DNA of 41,225 nucleotides from CAYZTD01 sp964473335 (GTDB lineage: Archaea; Thermoplasmatota; E2; DHVEG-1): assembly GCA_964473335.1 (NCBI GenBank), contig CAYYOO010000006.1, forward strand, positions 1 to 41,225. The letters are read 5' to 3'. Every line of letters starts with the position of its first letter. Positions within the stretch are counted from its first letter, which is position 1. Position numbers and translations under genes: made by a program. Under the pieces are notes generated by a model. It had not been told where the DNA came from and ran no database searches. It saw only the letters and a list, made by a program, of their open reading frames with translations. Shown here one piece after another: positions 22,736 to 31,132 of the stretch.

Positions 22736-23365
22736 ATGAATGAAAAAAATAATAAAAAGAAAGTAATAAATATGCTGGTATTGACAACTATTTTTGCTAT
22801 TTTGATTGGTTTAAATTATAGTATGATTGGAGTTGCTCATCCTGCATCTGAGATGAGTCTAAGTTATGACAAAAATACAAATATTCTTGAGGTAAAAATT
22901 ACTCATCAAGTTTCAGATGCTGAAAGTCATTATATTGATAATGTAACAATTAGCATAAATGACGAAAAATATGAAACCTATGAATATTTCAGTCAACCAA
23001 CAAGCTCTAGTTTTACATATAATTATAATCTAAGTCTCTCTGAGGGTGATAAAGTTGAAGTATACACTCATTGTAACCTTGGAGGGGATTTAACTGAAGA
23101 GTTAACTGTAACTAAAGATTCTAATAAAAGCTCTGATAAACCCTTTTCATTGGAAGGTCTTGTTTATTATTCAATACTAGGATTGCCGTTTATTGTACAC
23201 CTTGGAATTATTACACTTTTTGTATTTATTCTAACAGCGGCTCTTGCATTATTGAAGAGAAAAGGAAAGATTAGATATCCACTAAAATTACATATTTGGC
23301 TTGCTTACCTTGGCATTATTTTAGCAATTATTCATGGAATACTTGGCTTATTTATATATGTTTAA
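22736..23365 (+). CDS. Membrane protein with SOR-like beta-sandwich and His-bearing helices
   Basis: This 209-residue protein has an N-terminal membrane helix (about 7-30), then an exterior beta domain with HPASEMSLSYD, THQVSD, SHYIDNVTI, a Tyr-rich YEYFSQP stretch and THCNLGG. The strand pattern and the final C-N-x-x-G resemble the superoxide-reductase beta fold (CNIHG), but the iron ligands are incomplete. Three more membrane helices follow; PFIVHLG and LHIWLAYLGIILAIIHG contain His residues, two of them 14 apart on one helix, a spacing used for heme ligands. Heme or copper binding is inferred only. It lies between hemerythrin and cupin genes. Confidence 0.7.
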   Translation: MNEKNNKKKVINMLVLTTIFAILIGLNYSMIGVAHPASEMSLSYDKNTNILEVKITHQVSDAESHYIDNVTISINDEKYETYEYFSQPTSSSFTYNYNLSLSEGDKVEVYTHCNLGGDLTEELTVTKDSNKSSDKPFSLEGLVYYSILGLPFIVHLGIITLFVFILTAALALLKRKGKIRYPLKLHIWLAYLGIILAIIHGILGLFIYV

Positions 23366-23389
23366 AAAATATTTTGGTTTGCGGTTAAA

Positions 23390-23704
23390 ATGAAAAAATC
23401 AGAAATATTTTCTTTATCAAAAGTAGTAAAATACCAAAATGATTCTATAATTAGCAGAATACTTATTGATAAAAAATCAGGTTCTGTTACATTATTTGCT
23501 TTTGATAAAGACCAGAGTTTAAGTGAACATACATCTCCTTATGATGCCTTAGCCCATGTAATAGATGGAAAGGTGGAAGTTACTATTTCAGATAAATCTT
23601 TTATTCTTGAAAAAGGCGATATAATAATTATGCCTGCAGAAATTCCACATGCTGTAAAAGCAATAGACCAATTTAAAATGCTTTTGATTATGATTCGTGA
23701 TTAA
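23390..23704 (+). CDS. Cupin-domain protein
   Basis: This 104-residue single cupin has motif 1 as LSEHTSPYDALAHVIDGKVEV and motif 2 as ILEKGDIIIMPAEIPHAVKA. The metal-ligand positions appear as one His in motif 1 (EHTSP), Asp-Ala replacing the usual second His/Glu region, and His in IPHAV, so metal binding is possible but not certain. Small cupins of this kind often sit with redox genes in anaerobes. It begins 24 bases after the membrane protein stop and ends the operon. Confidence 0.88.
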   Translation: MKKSEIFSLSKVVKYQNDSIISRILIDKKSGSVTLFAFDKDQSLSEHTSPYDALAHVIDGKVEVTISDKSFILEKGDIIIMPAEIPHAVKAIDQFKMLLIMIRD

Positions 23705-23809
23705 AATATAATATGTAACAAACACATATTTTATCTGTTTCATAATCAATTTTAAGTAATTGATAAATGAAGAATAAATAAGGTAACCAACTAAAGGAGC
23801 TAAGGATTA

Positions 23810-23875
23810 ATGAAATATCATTGCCATATCGGAATCGAAGATTCCTGGATGAATTTAAATGATTCTAATATTTAA
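23810..23875 (+). CDS. Candidate leader peptide before the copper ATPase
   Basis: A 21-codon ORF begins ATG AAA TAT CAT TGC CAT, encoding MKYHCHIGIEDSW and then an Asn-rich tail. The early His-Cys-His cluster could bind metal. AAAGGAG lies about 11 bases upstream of the ATG, and its stop is 24 bases before the CopB start. The body contains a hairpin, GGAATC-gaa-GATTCC (23831-23845 region), so the ORF, the structure or both might regulate the ATPase gene. No homologue is known to me. Confidence 0.4.
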   Translation: MKYHCHIGIEDSWMNLNDSNI

Positions 23876-23899
23876 TTTATAAAAATGGGAGATCTTAAG

Positions 23900-25873
23900 A
23901 TGTCTAAAGCAGAAAAGAAACATGGTAAACATCAAAATCATCATAAAAAAATGATGAATGATTTCAAAAAAAGGTTTATCGTTTCAATAATTCTTACAAT
24001 TCCAGTACTGATATTATCTCCACTTATACAAAGTTTTATTGGAATTAAATTAGTTTTTACTGGTAGTAATTATCTTTTATTTATTTTATCCTCTCTAATA
24101 TTTTTTTATGGTGGTTGGCCTTTTTTAAAAGGAATATATAACGAACTAAAAGACAAATCACCTGGAATGATGACACTTATCGCTGTAGCTATAAGTGTTG
24201 CATATCTATACAGCTCAGCTGTTGTATTTGGTCTTCCGGGTAAATTTTTTTTCTGGGAACTTGCAACTTTAATTGATGTAATGCTTATTGGTCACTATAT
24301 AGAAATGAAATCAATTATGGGTGCATCAAATGCTCTTGAAAAACTTGCTAAATTAATGCCAAATACTGCACATAGAAAAAAAGATGGAAAAACAAAGGAT
24401 GTAAAAATAAATGAAATTGAAAAAGGAGATCTATTACTAATAAAACCAGGAGAAAAAATTCCTTCAGATGGAGTAATTGTTAAAGGAAAAAGTTATGTTG
24501 ATGAATCAATGCTTACAGGGGAATCAAAACCTGTTGAAAAAAAGAAAGACGATGAAGTAATTGGTGGTTCGATAAATGGTGATGGATCACTTGAAATCAA
24601 GGTCGAAAAAATAGGTGAAGATTCTTATCTCTCAAAGGTTATAAATTTAGTAAGTAAAGCACAAGAATCAAAATCAAAAACACAGAATTTAGCAGACAAA
24701 GCTGCTTTTTATTTAACTGTAACAGCTCTATCGGTTGGAACAATTACTCTTCTTACTTGGCTTATCTATGGGCAGAGTTTTGTTTTCTCAATTGAGAGAA
24801 TGGCAACTGTTATGGTCATAACATGCCCACATGCATTAGGCCTTGCTATACCTCTAGTAGTTGCTATATCAACAACGCTTTCAGCAAAAAACGGACTTTT
24901 AATAAGAAAGCGTACTCCTTTTGAAAACTCAAGAAAGATAACAACCGTTGTATTTGATAAAACTGGAACTCTTACAAAAGGAAAATTTGGTGTTTCAAAG
25001 ATAAAACCAGCAAATAATGATTTTGATGAAAAAAAGATTATAAAATTTGCGTCTTCACTTGAGCAAGATTCTGAGCACCCTATTGCAAAAGGAATACTTG
25101 AAAAAGCTGATGAATTGGATATTAAACTTTCTAAAGTTAATGACTTTGAAAATATAAAAGGAGAAGGAATAAAAGGAAGAGTTGAAGGAAAAGATATTAA
25201 AATAGTAAGCCCAGGTTATCTCAAAGATAAAAAAATAGAGATACCTGATAAAATAAAATCAAATGAGGAAGATGGAACGGAAGTTTTTGTATTAATTGAT
25301 GAAAAAATTATTGGATCGATTATTCTATCAGATGAAATAAGAAAAGATTCCTATGAAACAGTTAAACAGCTAAAAAAGAATAACATAAAATGCTGGATGT
25401 TAACTGGTGATACTGAAGGTGAAGCGAAAAAGGTATCAGATGAACTAGGCCTGGATGGTTTTTTTGCAGAGGTGTTACCAGATGAAAAACAAGATAAAAT
25501 AAAAGAACTACAAGAAAAAAAAGAGTTTGTCGCAATGGCCGGAGATGGAGTAAATGATGCACCAGCTCTAGCTCAAGCAGATGTAGGAATTGCAATAGGA
25601 TCGGGTACAGATATTGCAGCGGAAACTGCTGATATTGTTCTAGTAAATAGCAACCCAAAAGATGTATTAAAATTAATTGAATTTGGGAAAAAAACCTACA
25701 AAAAAATGATTCAAAATCTATTTTGGGCAACTGGATACAATGTCATAGCAATACCCCTAGCCGCAGGAGTATTGTATAATCAAGGTATTATTATATCTCC
25801 AGCAGTAGGTGCCGCTTTAATGTCAGCAAGTACAATAATAGTTGCAGTTAATGCAAAACTATTATCAACTTAA
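23900..25873 (+). CDS. copB: CopB-type heavy-metal P-type ATPase
   Basis: This 657-residue P1B ATPase has a His-rich cytoplasmic N-terminus (KKHGKHQNHHKK), membrane helices, the actuator motif MLTGESKP, a CPH motif (C309-P-H), the phosphorylation site DKTGTLT (D353), SEHPIAKG and the hinge GDGVNDAPA. CPH and a His-rich start define the CopB (P1B-3) group, exporters of Cu(II)/Cu(I) or Ag. No CxxC metal domain is present. ATG 23900 is chosen because GGGAG lies eight bases upstream; ATG 23885 precedes that site. A tiny His-Cys-His ORF lies just upstream. Confidence 0.93.
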   Translation: MSKAEKKHGKHQNHHKKMMNDFKKRFIVSIILTIPVLILSPLIQSFIGIKLVFTGSNYLLFILSSLIFFYGGWPFLKGIYNELKDKSPGMMTLIAVAISVAYLYSSAVVFGLPGKFFFWELATLIDVMLIGHYIEMKSIMGASNALEKLAKLMPNTAHRKKDGKTKDVKINEIEKGDLLLIKPGEKIPSDGVIVKGKSYVDESMLTGESKPVEKKKDDEVIGGSINGDGSLEIKVEKIGEDSYLSKVINLVSKAQESKSKTQNLADKAAFYLTVTALSVGTITLLTWLIYGQSFVFSIERMATVMVITCPHALGLAIPLVVAISTTLSAKNGLLIRKRTPFENSRKITTVVFDKTGTLTKGKFGVSKIKPANNDFDEKKIIKFASSLEQDSEHPIAKGILEKADELDIKLSKVNDFENIKGEGIKGRVEGKDIKIVSPGYLKDKKIEIPDKIKSNEEDGTEVFVLIDEKIIGSIILSDEIRKDSYETVKQLKKNNIKCWMLTGDTEGEAKKVSDELGLDGFFAEVLPDEKQDKIKELQEKKEFVAMAGDGVNDAPALAQADVGIAIGSGTDIAAETADIVLVNSNPKDVLKLIEFGKKTYKKMIQNLFWATGYNVIAIPLAAGVLYNQGIIISPAVGAALMSASTIIVAVNAKLLST

Positions 25874-25878
25874 TTTTT

Positions 25879-25893
25879 AACTATTTTTAAGTT
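25879..25893 (+). promoter_or_regulatory. Palindromic promoter element AACT-N7-AGTT
   Basis: A perfect copy starting six bases after the ATPase stop and ending 43 bases before the UspA ATG; tataaaat (about 25899-25906) follows it as TATA box. Confidence 0.6.
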
Positions 25894-25936
25894 ATTGATA
25901 TAAAATAAAAATATAATCATAACAATTGTGTTAAAA

Positions 25937-26377
25937 ATGGGAGATCAATCAGGGTTATTCAATAGAATAATAGTACCAGTAGATGGTTCAAAATATTCAA
26001 AAAAAGCTATAAAAAAAGCATTATCATTATCAAAATTTTTGAATGCAGATGTTTTGGCAATTCATGTAGTAGATGTAACACCACTAAGTAGAGCTTTACC
26101 CCCAGATAAGATATATGAGGTTTGGGAGAAAGCAATTGAAGGTGAAGCAAAAAAAGTAATAGATGACACAAAAAAATTAGCTGAAGAGATGGAAATGGAT
26201 ATAGAAACTATGATGGTTAAAGGAGATCCGGGTGAAGAAATAATAAAAGAAGGAAAGGAAAATGATTTAGTCATAATGGGTGCTAAAGGCCATTCTGCTC
26301 TTGAGCGTATTTTTGTTGGAAGTGTATCTGAAAAGGTATTACATCATTCTGATGCAACTGTTATGATAGTTAGATAA
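25937..26377 (+). CDS. Universal stress protein, UspA family
   Basis: This 146-residue protein shows FNRIIVPVDGSKYSKKAIKKA, AIHVVDVTPLSRALPPD and the intact ATP motif GAKGHSALERIFVGSV, then LHHSDATVMIVR. It is closely related to the protein at 19798, suggesting recent duplication. The ATG at 25937 fits a leaderless or near-leaderless transcript from the TATA box at about 25900; a GTG at 25928 is the alternative. It is monocistronic. Confidence 0.93.
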   Translation: MGDQSGLFNRIIVPVDGSKYSKKAIKKALSLSKFLNADVLAIHVVDVTPLSRALPPDKIYEVWEKAIEGEAKKVIDDTKKLAEEMEMDIETMMVKGDPGEEIIKEGKENDLVIMGAKGHSALERIFVGSVSEKVLHHSDATVMIVR

Positions 26378-26449
26378 ATCTTTTATTTTTGTATATTCTA
26401 AATATGCTTTGATTAAAACAAGTATTATAGTTTAATTAAAAAAACCGAT

Positions 26450-27055
26450 TTAATTCTCAATTATATCTAATAATTTATCAATTTTATTAATTTTATAATC
26501 TGCATCAATTTTTATACCTATAACTGTGCAACCAGCCTTATTTCCGGCTTTAACATCATTTTTTGTATCGCCAATAAATACACAGTTTCCTGGGTTAACT
26601 TCTAGTTTTTCACAGGCTTTATTTATCATATCTGGGGCTGGTTTACCATTTTCAATTTGATCACTTGTAATAAGTACATCAAAATATTTTTTTATTTCAT
26701 ATTTCTTAAGTATTTGAAATGTACAGTTTCTTGGCGTGTTTGTAATTATTGCTTTTTTGTATGTATCTAGTTTTTCTAAAGTTTTTTTTGTACCAGAAAA
26801 TATCTTAATTTTATCTGTATAATCTTCATATATATTTATACAAAAAGAACCAATTTTTTTATCTAAACCTAGTCTTTTTAAATTTTCTTGTAATTCATTT
26901 CCCCAGTATTTTTCTTTGAATTCTTCTTTTGATATCTCTTTTTGTTTAAAATGCTTTAAAGTAGAATTCAAGCTTTCATACCAAGAATCAAAACTATCTA
27001 CTAAAACGCCATCCATATCAAATAATATTGCTTCTGGCAAAAGAGGTTTATCCAT
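26450..27055 (-). CDS. HAD-superfamily phosphatase (Gph/beta-PGM-like)
   Basis: This 201-residue HAD subfamily I phosphatase has motif I FDMDGVLVDS, a helical cap, motif II ITNTP, motif III GKPAPDM and motif IV FIGDTKNDVKAG. It resembles phosphoglycolate phosphatase and beta-phosphoglucomutase-type enzymes; the substrate is not determined. GAGGAG eight bases before the ATG supports the start. It is downstream of the rubredoxin-like gene and GAPDH on the same strand and may share their transcript, suggesting a role in sugar-phosphate metabolism. Confidence 0.9.
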   Translation of the reverse strand: MDKPLLPEAILFDMDGVLVDSFDSWYESLNSTLKHFKQKEISKEEFKEKYWGNELQENLKRLGLDKKIGSFCINIYEDYTDKIKIFSGTKKTLEKLDTYKKAIITNTPRNCTFQILKKYEIKKYFDVLITSDQIENGKPAPDMINKACEKLEVNPGNCVFIGDTKNDVKAGNKAGCTVIGIKIDADYKINKIDKLLDIIEN

Positions 27056-27088
27056 AACTTCTACTCCTCAAAAAATTTAAAAAAAACT

Positions 27089-27280
27089 TTATTTTATATT
27101 ACCTCTTCCGTCATCACATGGTTCTTCATCTTCCATTGGTCGAGCATGTTCAGGATGAGCTGGTTGAAGGCATATTTCTTTTGGAACCTTTGTCATAGGT
27201 TTACCACAACAATAAGGAATTTTATCATGTCTTTCTACAGTTGCATTATGTTTACATGTTGTACATTCATATTCTACCAT
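27089..27280 (-). CDS. Rubredoxin/desulforedoxin-like small protein
   Basis: This 63-residue protein has CTTCKHNATV, then PYCCGKPMTKVP, the desulforedoxin-type CxxC ... CC arrangement that binds iron or zinc, followed by a separate tail containing Cys residues and HPEHARPMEDEEPCDDGR. It could donate electrons, for example to the superoxide reductase at 20953, or serve as a zinc ribbon; sequence cannot decide. It lies between GAPDH (14 bases upstream) and a HAD phosphatase. Confidence 0.72.
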   Translation of the reverse strand: MVEYECTTCKHNATVERHDKIPYCCGKPMTKVPKEICLQPAHPEHARPMEDEEPCDDGRGNIK

Positions 27281-27294
27281 TTTTTTACCTCACT

Positions 27295-28299
27295 TTATTT
27301 ATTAGAAATATATTCAGCAAGTTCAAGTAATTTCTTTGCATAACCTGCTTCATTATCATACCATACTAAGACCTTAGCCATTTTATCATCAATTACACGA
27401 GTTGACCCCGCATCAACTATTCCAGAGTGAGTATCCCCTATAATATCTTGAGAGACTAGATCTTCTTCGCTGTATCGAAGAATTCCTTTGAGTTTCCCTT
27501 CAGATGCTTTTTTGAAAGCATTATTTACCTTTTCAACTGTAACATTTGTTTTTAATTCAGCTACAATGTCAGTGATTGCACCATCTGGGACAGGTGCTCT
27601 AATCGCCATTGCATCCATTTTATCTTTTAGTTTTGGAAGTACTAAACCAGTAGCTTTTGCAGCACCTGTTGTTGTTGGAATTAAAGAAACTGCTGCAGCA
27701 CGTCCTCTTCTTCTTTTTCTCATTGCTTTATCTATTAAAGCTTGACTAGCAGTATATGCATGAACTGTTGTAACAAGTAAGTGTTCTAGGCCAAATTCAT
27801 CATCTAGTACTTTTACAGCAGGTGCAAGGGAATTAGTTGTACATGATGCATTTGAAACAATCTCATGTTTTTCTGAATCATATTTATTTTCATTTACACC
27901 TAGAACAATTGTTAGATCAGCACTTTTAGATGGAGCACTAATTATTACTTTTGAAGCACCAGCCTTGATATGTTTTGCTGAATCCTCTCTTCTTCTAAAA
28001 ACGCCGGTACATTCAAGTACTATATCAACACCTAAATCTTTCCAAGGTATGTCTTCAGGGTTTTTTTTGTTAAAAATTTTTATTTTCTTTGAATCTATTT
28101 CTATAAAATCTTCACCATAATTTACTTCAAATGGTGCTTTTCCAAAAACCGAATCGTATTTTAATAAATAAGCAAGATCATCAATTGATGTCAGATCGTT
28201 TGCTGCAACAATATCAACATTATCGGTCTCATATTCAATGAAATGTCTTAAAACAAGCCTCCCAATTCTTCCAAGACCATTGATTCCTATCTTTTTCAT
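27295..28299 (-). CDS. gap: Glyceraldehyde-3-phosphate dehydrogenase, type I
   Basis: This 334-residue enzyme is the bacterial/eukaryotic type: INGLGRIGR at the N-terminus, active-site ASCTTN (C153), H180 in TTVHAY, RAAAVSLIPTTTGAAKA and the end WYDNEAGYA. It oxidises glyceraldehyde-3-P to 1,3-bisphosphoglycerate in glycolysis or the reverse. Asp at AAND after the second strand suggests NAD. Most archaea use a different (type II) enzyme; this type is found in haloarchaea and some others. A perfect palindromic element lies 41 bases upstream. It fits with the PfkB kinase at 3733. Confidence 0.95.
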   Translation of the reverse strand: MKKIGINGLGRIGRLVLRHFIEYETDNVDIVAANDLTSIDDLAYLLKYDSVFGKAPFEVNYGEDFIEIDSKKIKIFNKKNPEDIPWKDLGVDIVLECTGVFRRREDSAKHIKAGASKVIISAPSKSADLTIVLGVNENKYDSEKHEIVSNASCTTNSLAPAVKVLDDEFGLEHLLVTTVHAYTASQALIDKAMRKRRRGRAAAVSLIPTTTGAAKATGLVLPKLKDKMDAMAIRAPVPDGAITDIVAELKTNVTVEKVNNAFKKASEGKLKGILRYSEEDLVSQDIIGDTHSGIVDAGSTRVIDDKMAKVLVWYDNEAGYAKKLLELAEYISNK

Positions 28300-28340
28300 T
28301 ATATCATCACATATTGATGGAAAAAAATGTTTATTACAGT

Positions 28341-28355
28341 AACTTAAAATTAGTT
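28341..28355 (-). promoter_or_regulatory. Palindromic promoter element AACT-N7-AGTT
   Basis: A perfect copy, 41 bases upstream of the GAPDH ATG on the minus strand, with the AT-rich taataaa between. Confidence 0.55.
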
Positions 28356-28396
28356 AAAATATAATTAAAAAATGATTTGATTAAAAAATAATACTT

Positions 28397-28933
28397 TTAA
28401 TCAATATTTGCTTTGTATCCCCTTTTTTTCTTTTTCTTTTCAATTGTTACATCTAAAATTCCATTTTTATAGGTCGCTTTAGTTGTATTTGGTTTTACTT
28501 CAGAGGACAATGGAATTTTTTTGTGATATCTCTTTTTTGGAGTATTGACCGTTAACTCAAGATTCTTATCAATTACCCTTAAGTCGATATCTTCTTTTTT
28601 TAGATCAGGTAATTGAATTGTCACTGATACTTCTTTATCTCCGGCTATAACGTCAGGATCTGGTTCTTTTTCCTCAGAAATTCTTCTTTTAATTGATTTT
28701 CTTTTTGGATAGTTGCCAAATTCTCGTACTTCTGCTTTTCCTTCCTCGCCAATATCTATGTTAAAACCATGAATATATGAACTACCTGGTTCCATTTTAT
28801 TTCTAGAGATATCTCTTAATTGTTCTCTCATCATTCTTTCTAGATCGTGAATCATCCTTTGGAATTCTTTATCTCTTTTATGAAAGTCGAATGGATCTTT
28901 ATTTTCATCTTTGTCTTTATTATTGTTGACCAT
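28397..28933 (-). CDS. Hsp20/alpha-crystallin small heat-shock protein
   Basis: This 178-residue chaperone has an acidic, Asn/Asp-rich start, a helical arm with Arg/Met residues, and an alpha-crystallin domain containing VSVTIQLPDLKKEDIDLRV and ending YKNGILDVTIEKKKK. It is unlike the Hsp20 at 18612 in its N-terminal arm, so it probably binds different clients. ATG 28933 is preferred to the GTG three codons upstream. A TATA-like tatttaataa about 40 bases upstream gives a short leader. Confidence 0.9.
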   Translation of the reverse strand: MVNNNKDKDENKDPFDFHKRDKEFQRMIHDLERMMREQLRDISRNKMEPGSSYIHGFNIDIGEEGKAEVREFGNYPKRKSIKRRISEEKEPDPDVIAGDKEVSVTIQLPDLKKEDIDLRVIDKNLELTVNTPKKRYHKKIPLSSEVKPNTTKATYKNGILDVTIEKKKKKRGYKANID

Positions 28934-29016
28934 AATTTTCACTCATAACTGTTTTAAGAAAGAGGTGTTATTAAATACTTACTCAAAATAGATTTGAAAA
29001 AGGCTAAATTTTGATT

Positions 29017-29439
29017 TTATATGTTGTGAGGATGTTGATTTATATCCATCCAATATTCTCCAATTTTTTGTATCATTTCAATAAAATCTTTAAATTCAAT
29101 AGGTTTTTGTATATAGCCATTAGCACCTAGTTTATATGATTTTATCATATCTTTTTTTTCTCTAGATGATGTTAAAATAATTATTGGAATGAATTTCAAT
29201 ATTTCATCATTTTTCAGTTTTTTAATTACTTGAAAACCATTTATCCTTGGAAGATTTAAGTCAAGAAGTACTAAAAACGGTTTTTCATTGCCGTCATTGA
29301 AATATTCAAATGCTTCAACGCCATCAGTTGCAACTTCTAGTTTAATATCACCAGAGTATTTGCTTTTATTAAAAGCTCTTTTTGTTAGATCTATATCATC
29401 TTGATTATCTTCAACTAGTAAAATAGTTTTTTTTGACAT
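29017..29439 (-). CDS. Single-domain response regulator (Rcp1 type)
   Basis: This 140-residue receiver starts ILLVEDNQDD, has the phosphoacceptor Asp60 in LVLLDLNLPRINGFQ, Thr/Ser in ILTSS and Lys in YIQKPIEF. It is the stand-alone Rcp1 type that pairs with phytochrome-like histidine kinases and has no output domain. It is third in a minus-strand signalling cluster with a receiver-PAS-DUF835 protein and a PAS histidine kinase, so it likely takes phosphate from that kinase. Confidence 0.93.
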   Translation of the reverse strand: MSKKTILLVEDNQDDIDLTKRAFNKSKYSGDIKLEVATDGVEAFEYFNDGNEKPFLVLLDLNLPRINGFQVIKKLKNDEILKFIPIIILTSSREKKDMIKSYKLGANGYIQKPIEFKDFIEMIQKIGEYWMDINQHPHNI

Positions 29440-29461
29440 GTTTTTAATTCCATATTTACTA

Positions 29462-29476
29462 TACTATCAATTAGTT
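29462..29476 (-). promoter_or_regulatory. Palindromic promoter element, near-perfect copy
   Basis: On the minus strand AACT-N7-AGTA, seven of eight arm bases, but only 22 bases before the response-regulator ATG, closer than other copies. Confidence 0.25.
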
Positions 29477-29551
29477 ATACAAAATTTGAATAACCCCATA
29501 TATATTTAACTAAAAAATAAATGAAAAGAAGTTAAAAAATAAATAAATTTA

Positions 29552-31126
29552 TTAAGCAATCTCCCTCTTGTGAAGAAGGGTTTTTCCCTTGTCCGATACA
29601 AAAACCGTTCTAAGTTTACCCTGTCTTTTAGTAAATATAAGTCCCTTACTTTCAAGTTCTTCAAGTCTTTTAGCTGCAGTAGAATAGGCAATGCTGAATT
29701 TTCCCATTATTTTCTTATACGGAACAAGTGCATTTTTTTCATTTTGCTGATAAATGTATTTTAACATATCATAAAGGTTATCCTCAATTATTATTCCTTC
29801 AACTTTTTGACTTGGAAGCATCTGAAATTCATTTTCAATTATTGCCATCTGATTTTCATCAACTAGATCCGGGTCTATTCTAAGAAAAAGAATTGATCTA
29901 TCTTTAATCATCATTTCATTTATTTGATATAGAGAATCTAAAAATTTATCAAATGAAAAACGAGTAATAAGATAATGAATGCCATCAAGTAACACAACTG
30001 CATCTTTATTTTCATTAGAAAAATTAGTAATCTTTTTCAATAAATCATCAAGATTTGAAATATTTTTATAATCTCCTAATTTGTTATTGCTGAGAAGTAA
30101 AACTTCTGCGTTATCTGATACCATTGTTTTTATTATCTCAGGATTTGATCTAGTTACAAAAAGGCCATTATACTTTGAATTTGATAAATCATTGAATAAA
30201 TCAACTGCAGAATCAGTTTTACTATTGGGAATTAAATAACTATTTCCATCAATCAGTTTTCCATGTACCGCTATATCTTTAGTTATATCTTCACCTACAA
30301 ACAAAATCCCTCTATTTTTTTTATCTTTGGATTTAATTTCAGACGGCCTAAGACGAAGTATTTTTTTGGCTTTATTCTTAGTAATTATTACAACATCATC
30401 AGTTCCAGAATATTTGCTTTTATGTATGGTTTTTACTAGATCTGAAATAACAGTTGGATTATCAAAAAGAGGCAATTTAGTAATTGTTCTATTATTTACT
30501 TCATCTAAAGAATAACCTGTAATTTCTTCAGCTGTTTCATTCCAAAAAGCAACTCTATTGTTTGCATCAAGTGAAATAATAATTTCAGAGGTACTGTTGA
30601 TAACATTTTGTAGATATTTTTTTGCTTCAATGGCTTCACGTTCTAGTTTTTTTCTCTCTTCAATTTCATTTTTTAGTTTTTTATTTGCTTTTTCAAGTTC
30701 CTGATACGACTTTTTAAGATCCTTTTTTACTTTTTTCCGTTCTTTTCTAATCTTAAAATCGTTAAGTTCTCTCTTAACTGCTGGAACTAAACGCTGTAAA
30801 TTATTTTTCATAATATAATCATGAGCTCCTGCTTTCATTGCTTCAACAGCCGTATCTTCTCCGATCTTTCCTGAAACAATTATAAAAGGAAGGCTTTTTT
30901 CTGATTTTTTAACTGTTTTTAGAGCATCAAGTCCGCTGAACTCCGGCATAACATAATCAGAGATTACAACATCCCAATTATTGTTTTTCAGTTTTTTTTG
31001 CATTTCATTTTTTGATTCAACTCTATTTATATTAGGGTTAAAATTTCCCTTTTTTAGTTCTCTTTTGATTAAAACAGCGTCGTCTTCAGAATCTTCTACC
31101 AATAACACATTTAATTTTTTACTCAT
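29552..31126 (-). CDS. Receiver-PAS-DUF835-winged-helix regulator
   Basis: This 524-residue protein has an N-terminal receiver (about 1-125) with LLVEDSEDD and phosphoacceptor D57 in VVISDYVMPEFSG, a coiled coil of Lys/Glu (about 130-170), a PAS domain (about 175-290, ending LFVGEDIT), a DUF835 domain (about 295-445, with LLDGIHYLI and SILFLRIDP) and a final winged helix (about 455-520). DUF835 is found in archaeal signalling proteins of unknown ligand. The winged helix suggests direct gene regulation, unusual in archaeal two-component systems. It is six bases downstream of the histidine kinase gene. Confidence 0.85.
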   Translation of the reverse strand: MSKKLNVLLVEDSEDDAVLIKRELKKGNFNPNINRVESKNEMQKKLKNNNWDVVISDYVMPEFSGLDALKTVKKSEKSLPFIIVSGKIGEDTAVEAMKAGAHDYIMKNNLQRLVPAVKRELNDFKIRKERKKVKKDLKKSYQELEKANKKLKNEIEERKKLEREAIEAKKYLQNVINSTSEIIISLDANNRVAFWNETAEEITGYSLDEVNNRTITKLPLFDNPTVISDLVKTIHKSKYSGTDDVVIITKNKAKKILRLRPSEIKSKDKKNRGILFVGEDITKDIAVHGKLIDGNSYLIPNSKTDSAVDLFNDLSNSKYNGLFVTRSNPEIIKTMVSDNAEVLLLSNNKLGDYKNISNLDDLLKKITNFSNENKDAVVLLDGIHYLITRFSFDKFLDSLYQINEMMIKDRSILFLRIDPDLVDENQMAIIENEFQMLPSQKVEGIIIEDNLYDMLKYIYQQNEKNALVPYKKIMGKFSIAYSTAAKRLEELESKGLIFTKRQGKLRTVFVSDKGKTLLHKREIA

Positions 31127-31132
31127 ACTTTT

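Noticed and set aside
25362..25730. A 122-codon open frame on the minus strand
   Set aside because: It lies wholly inside the CopB ATPase gene, opposite conserved motifs, and has low-complexity Leu/His content typical of a shadow frame.
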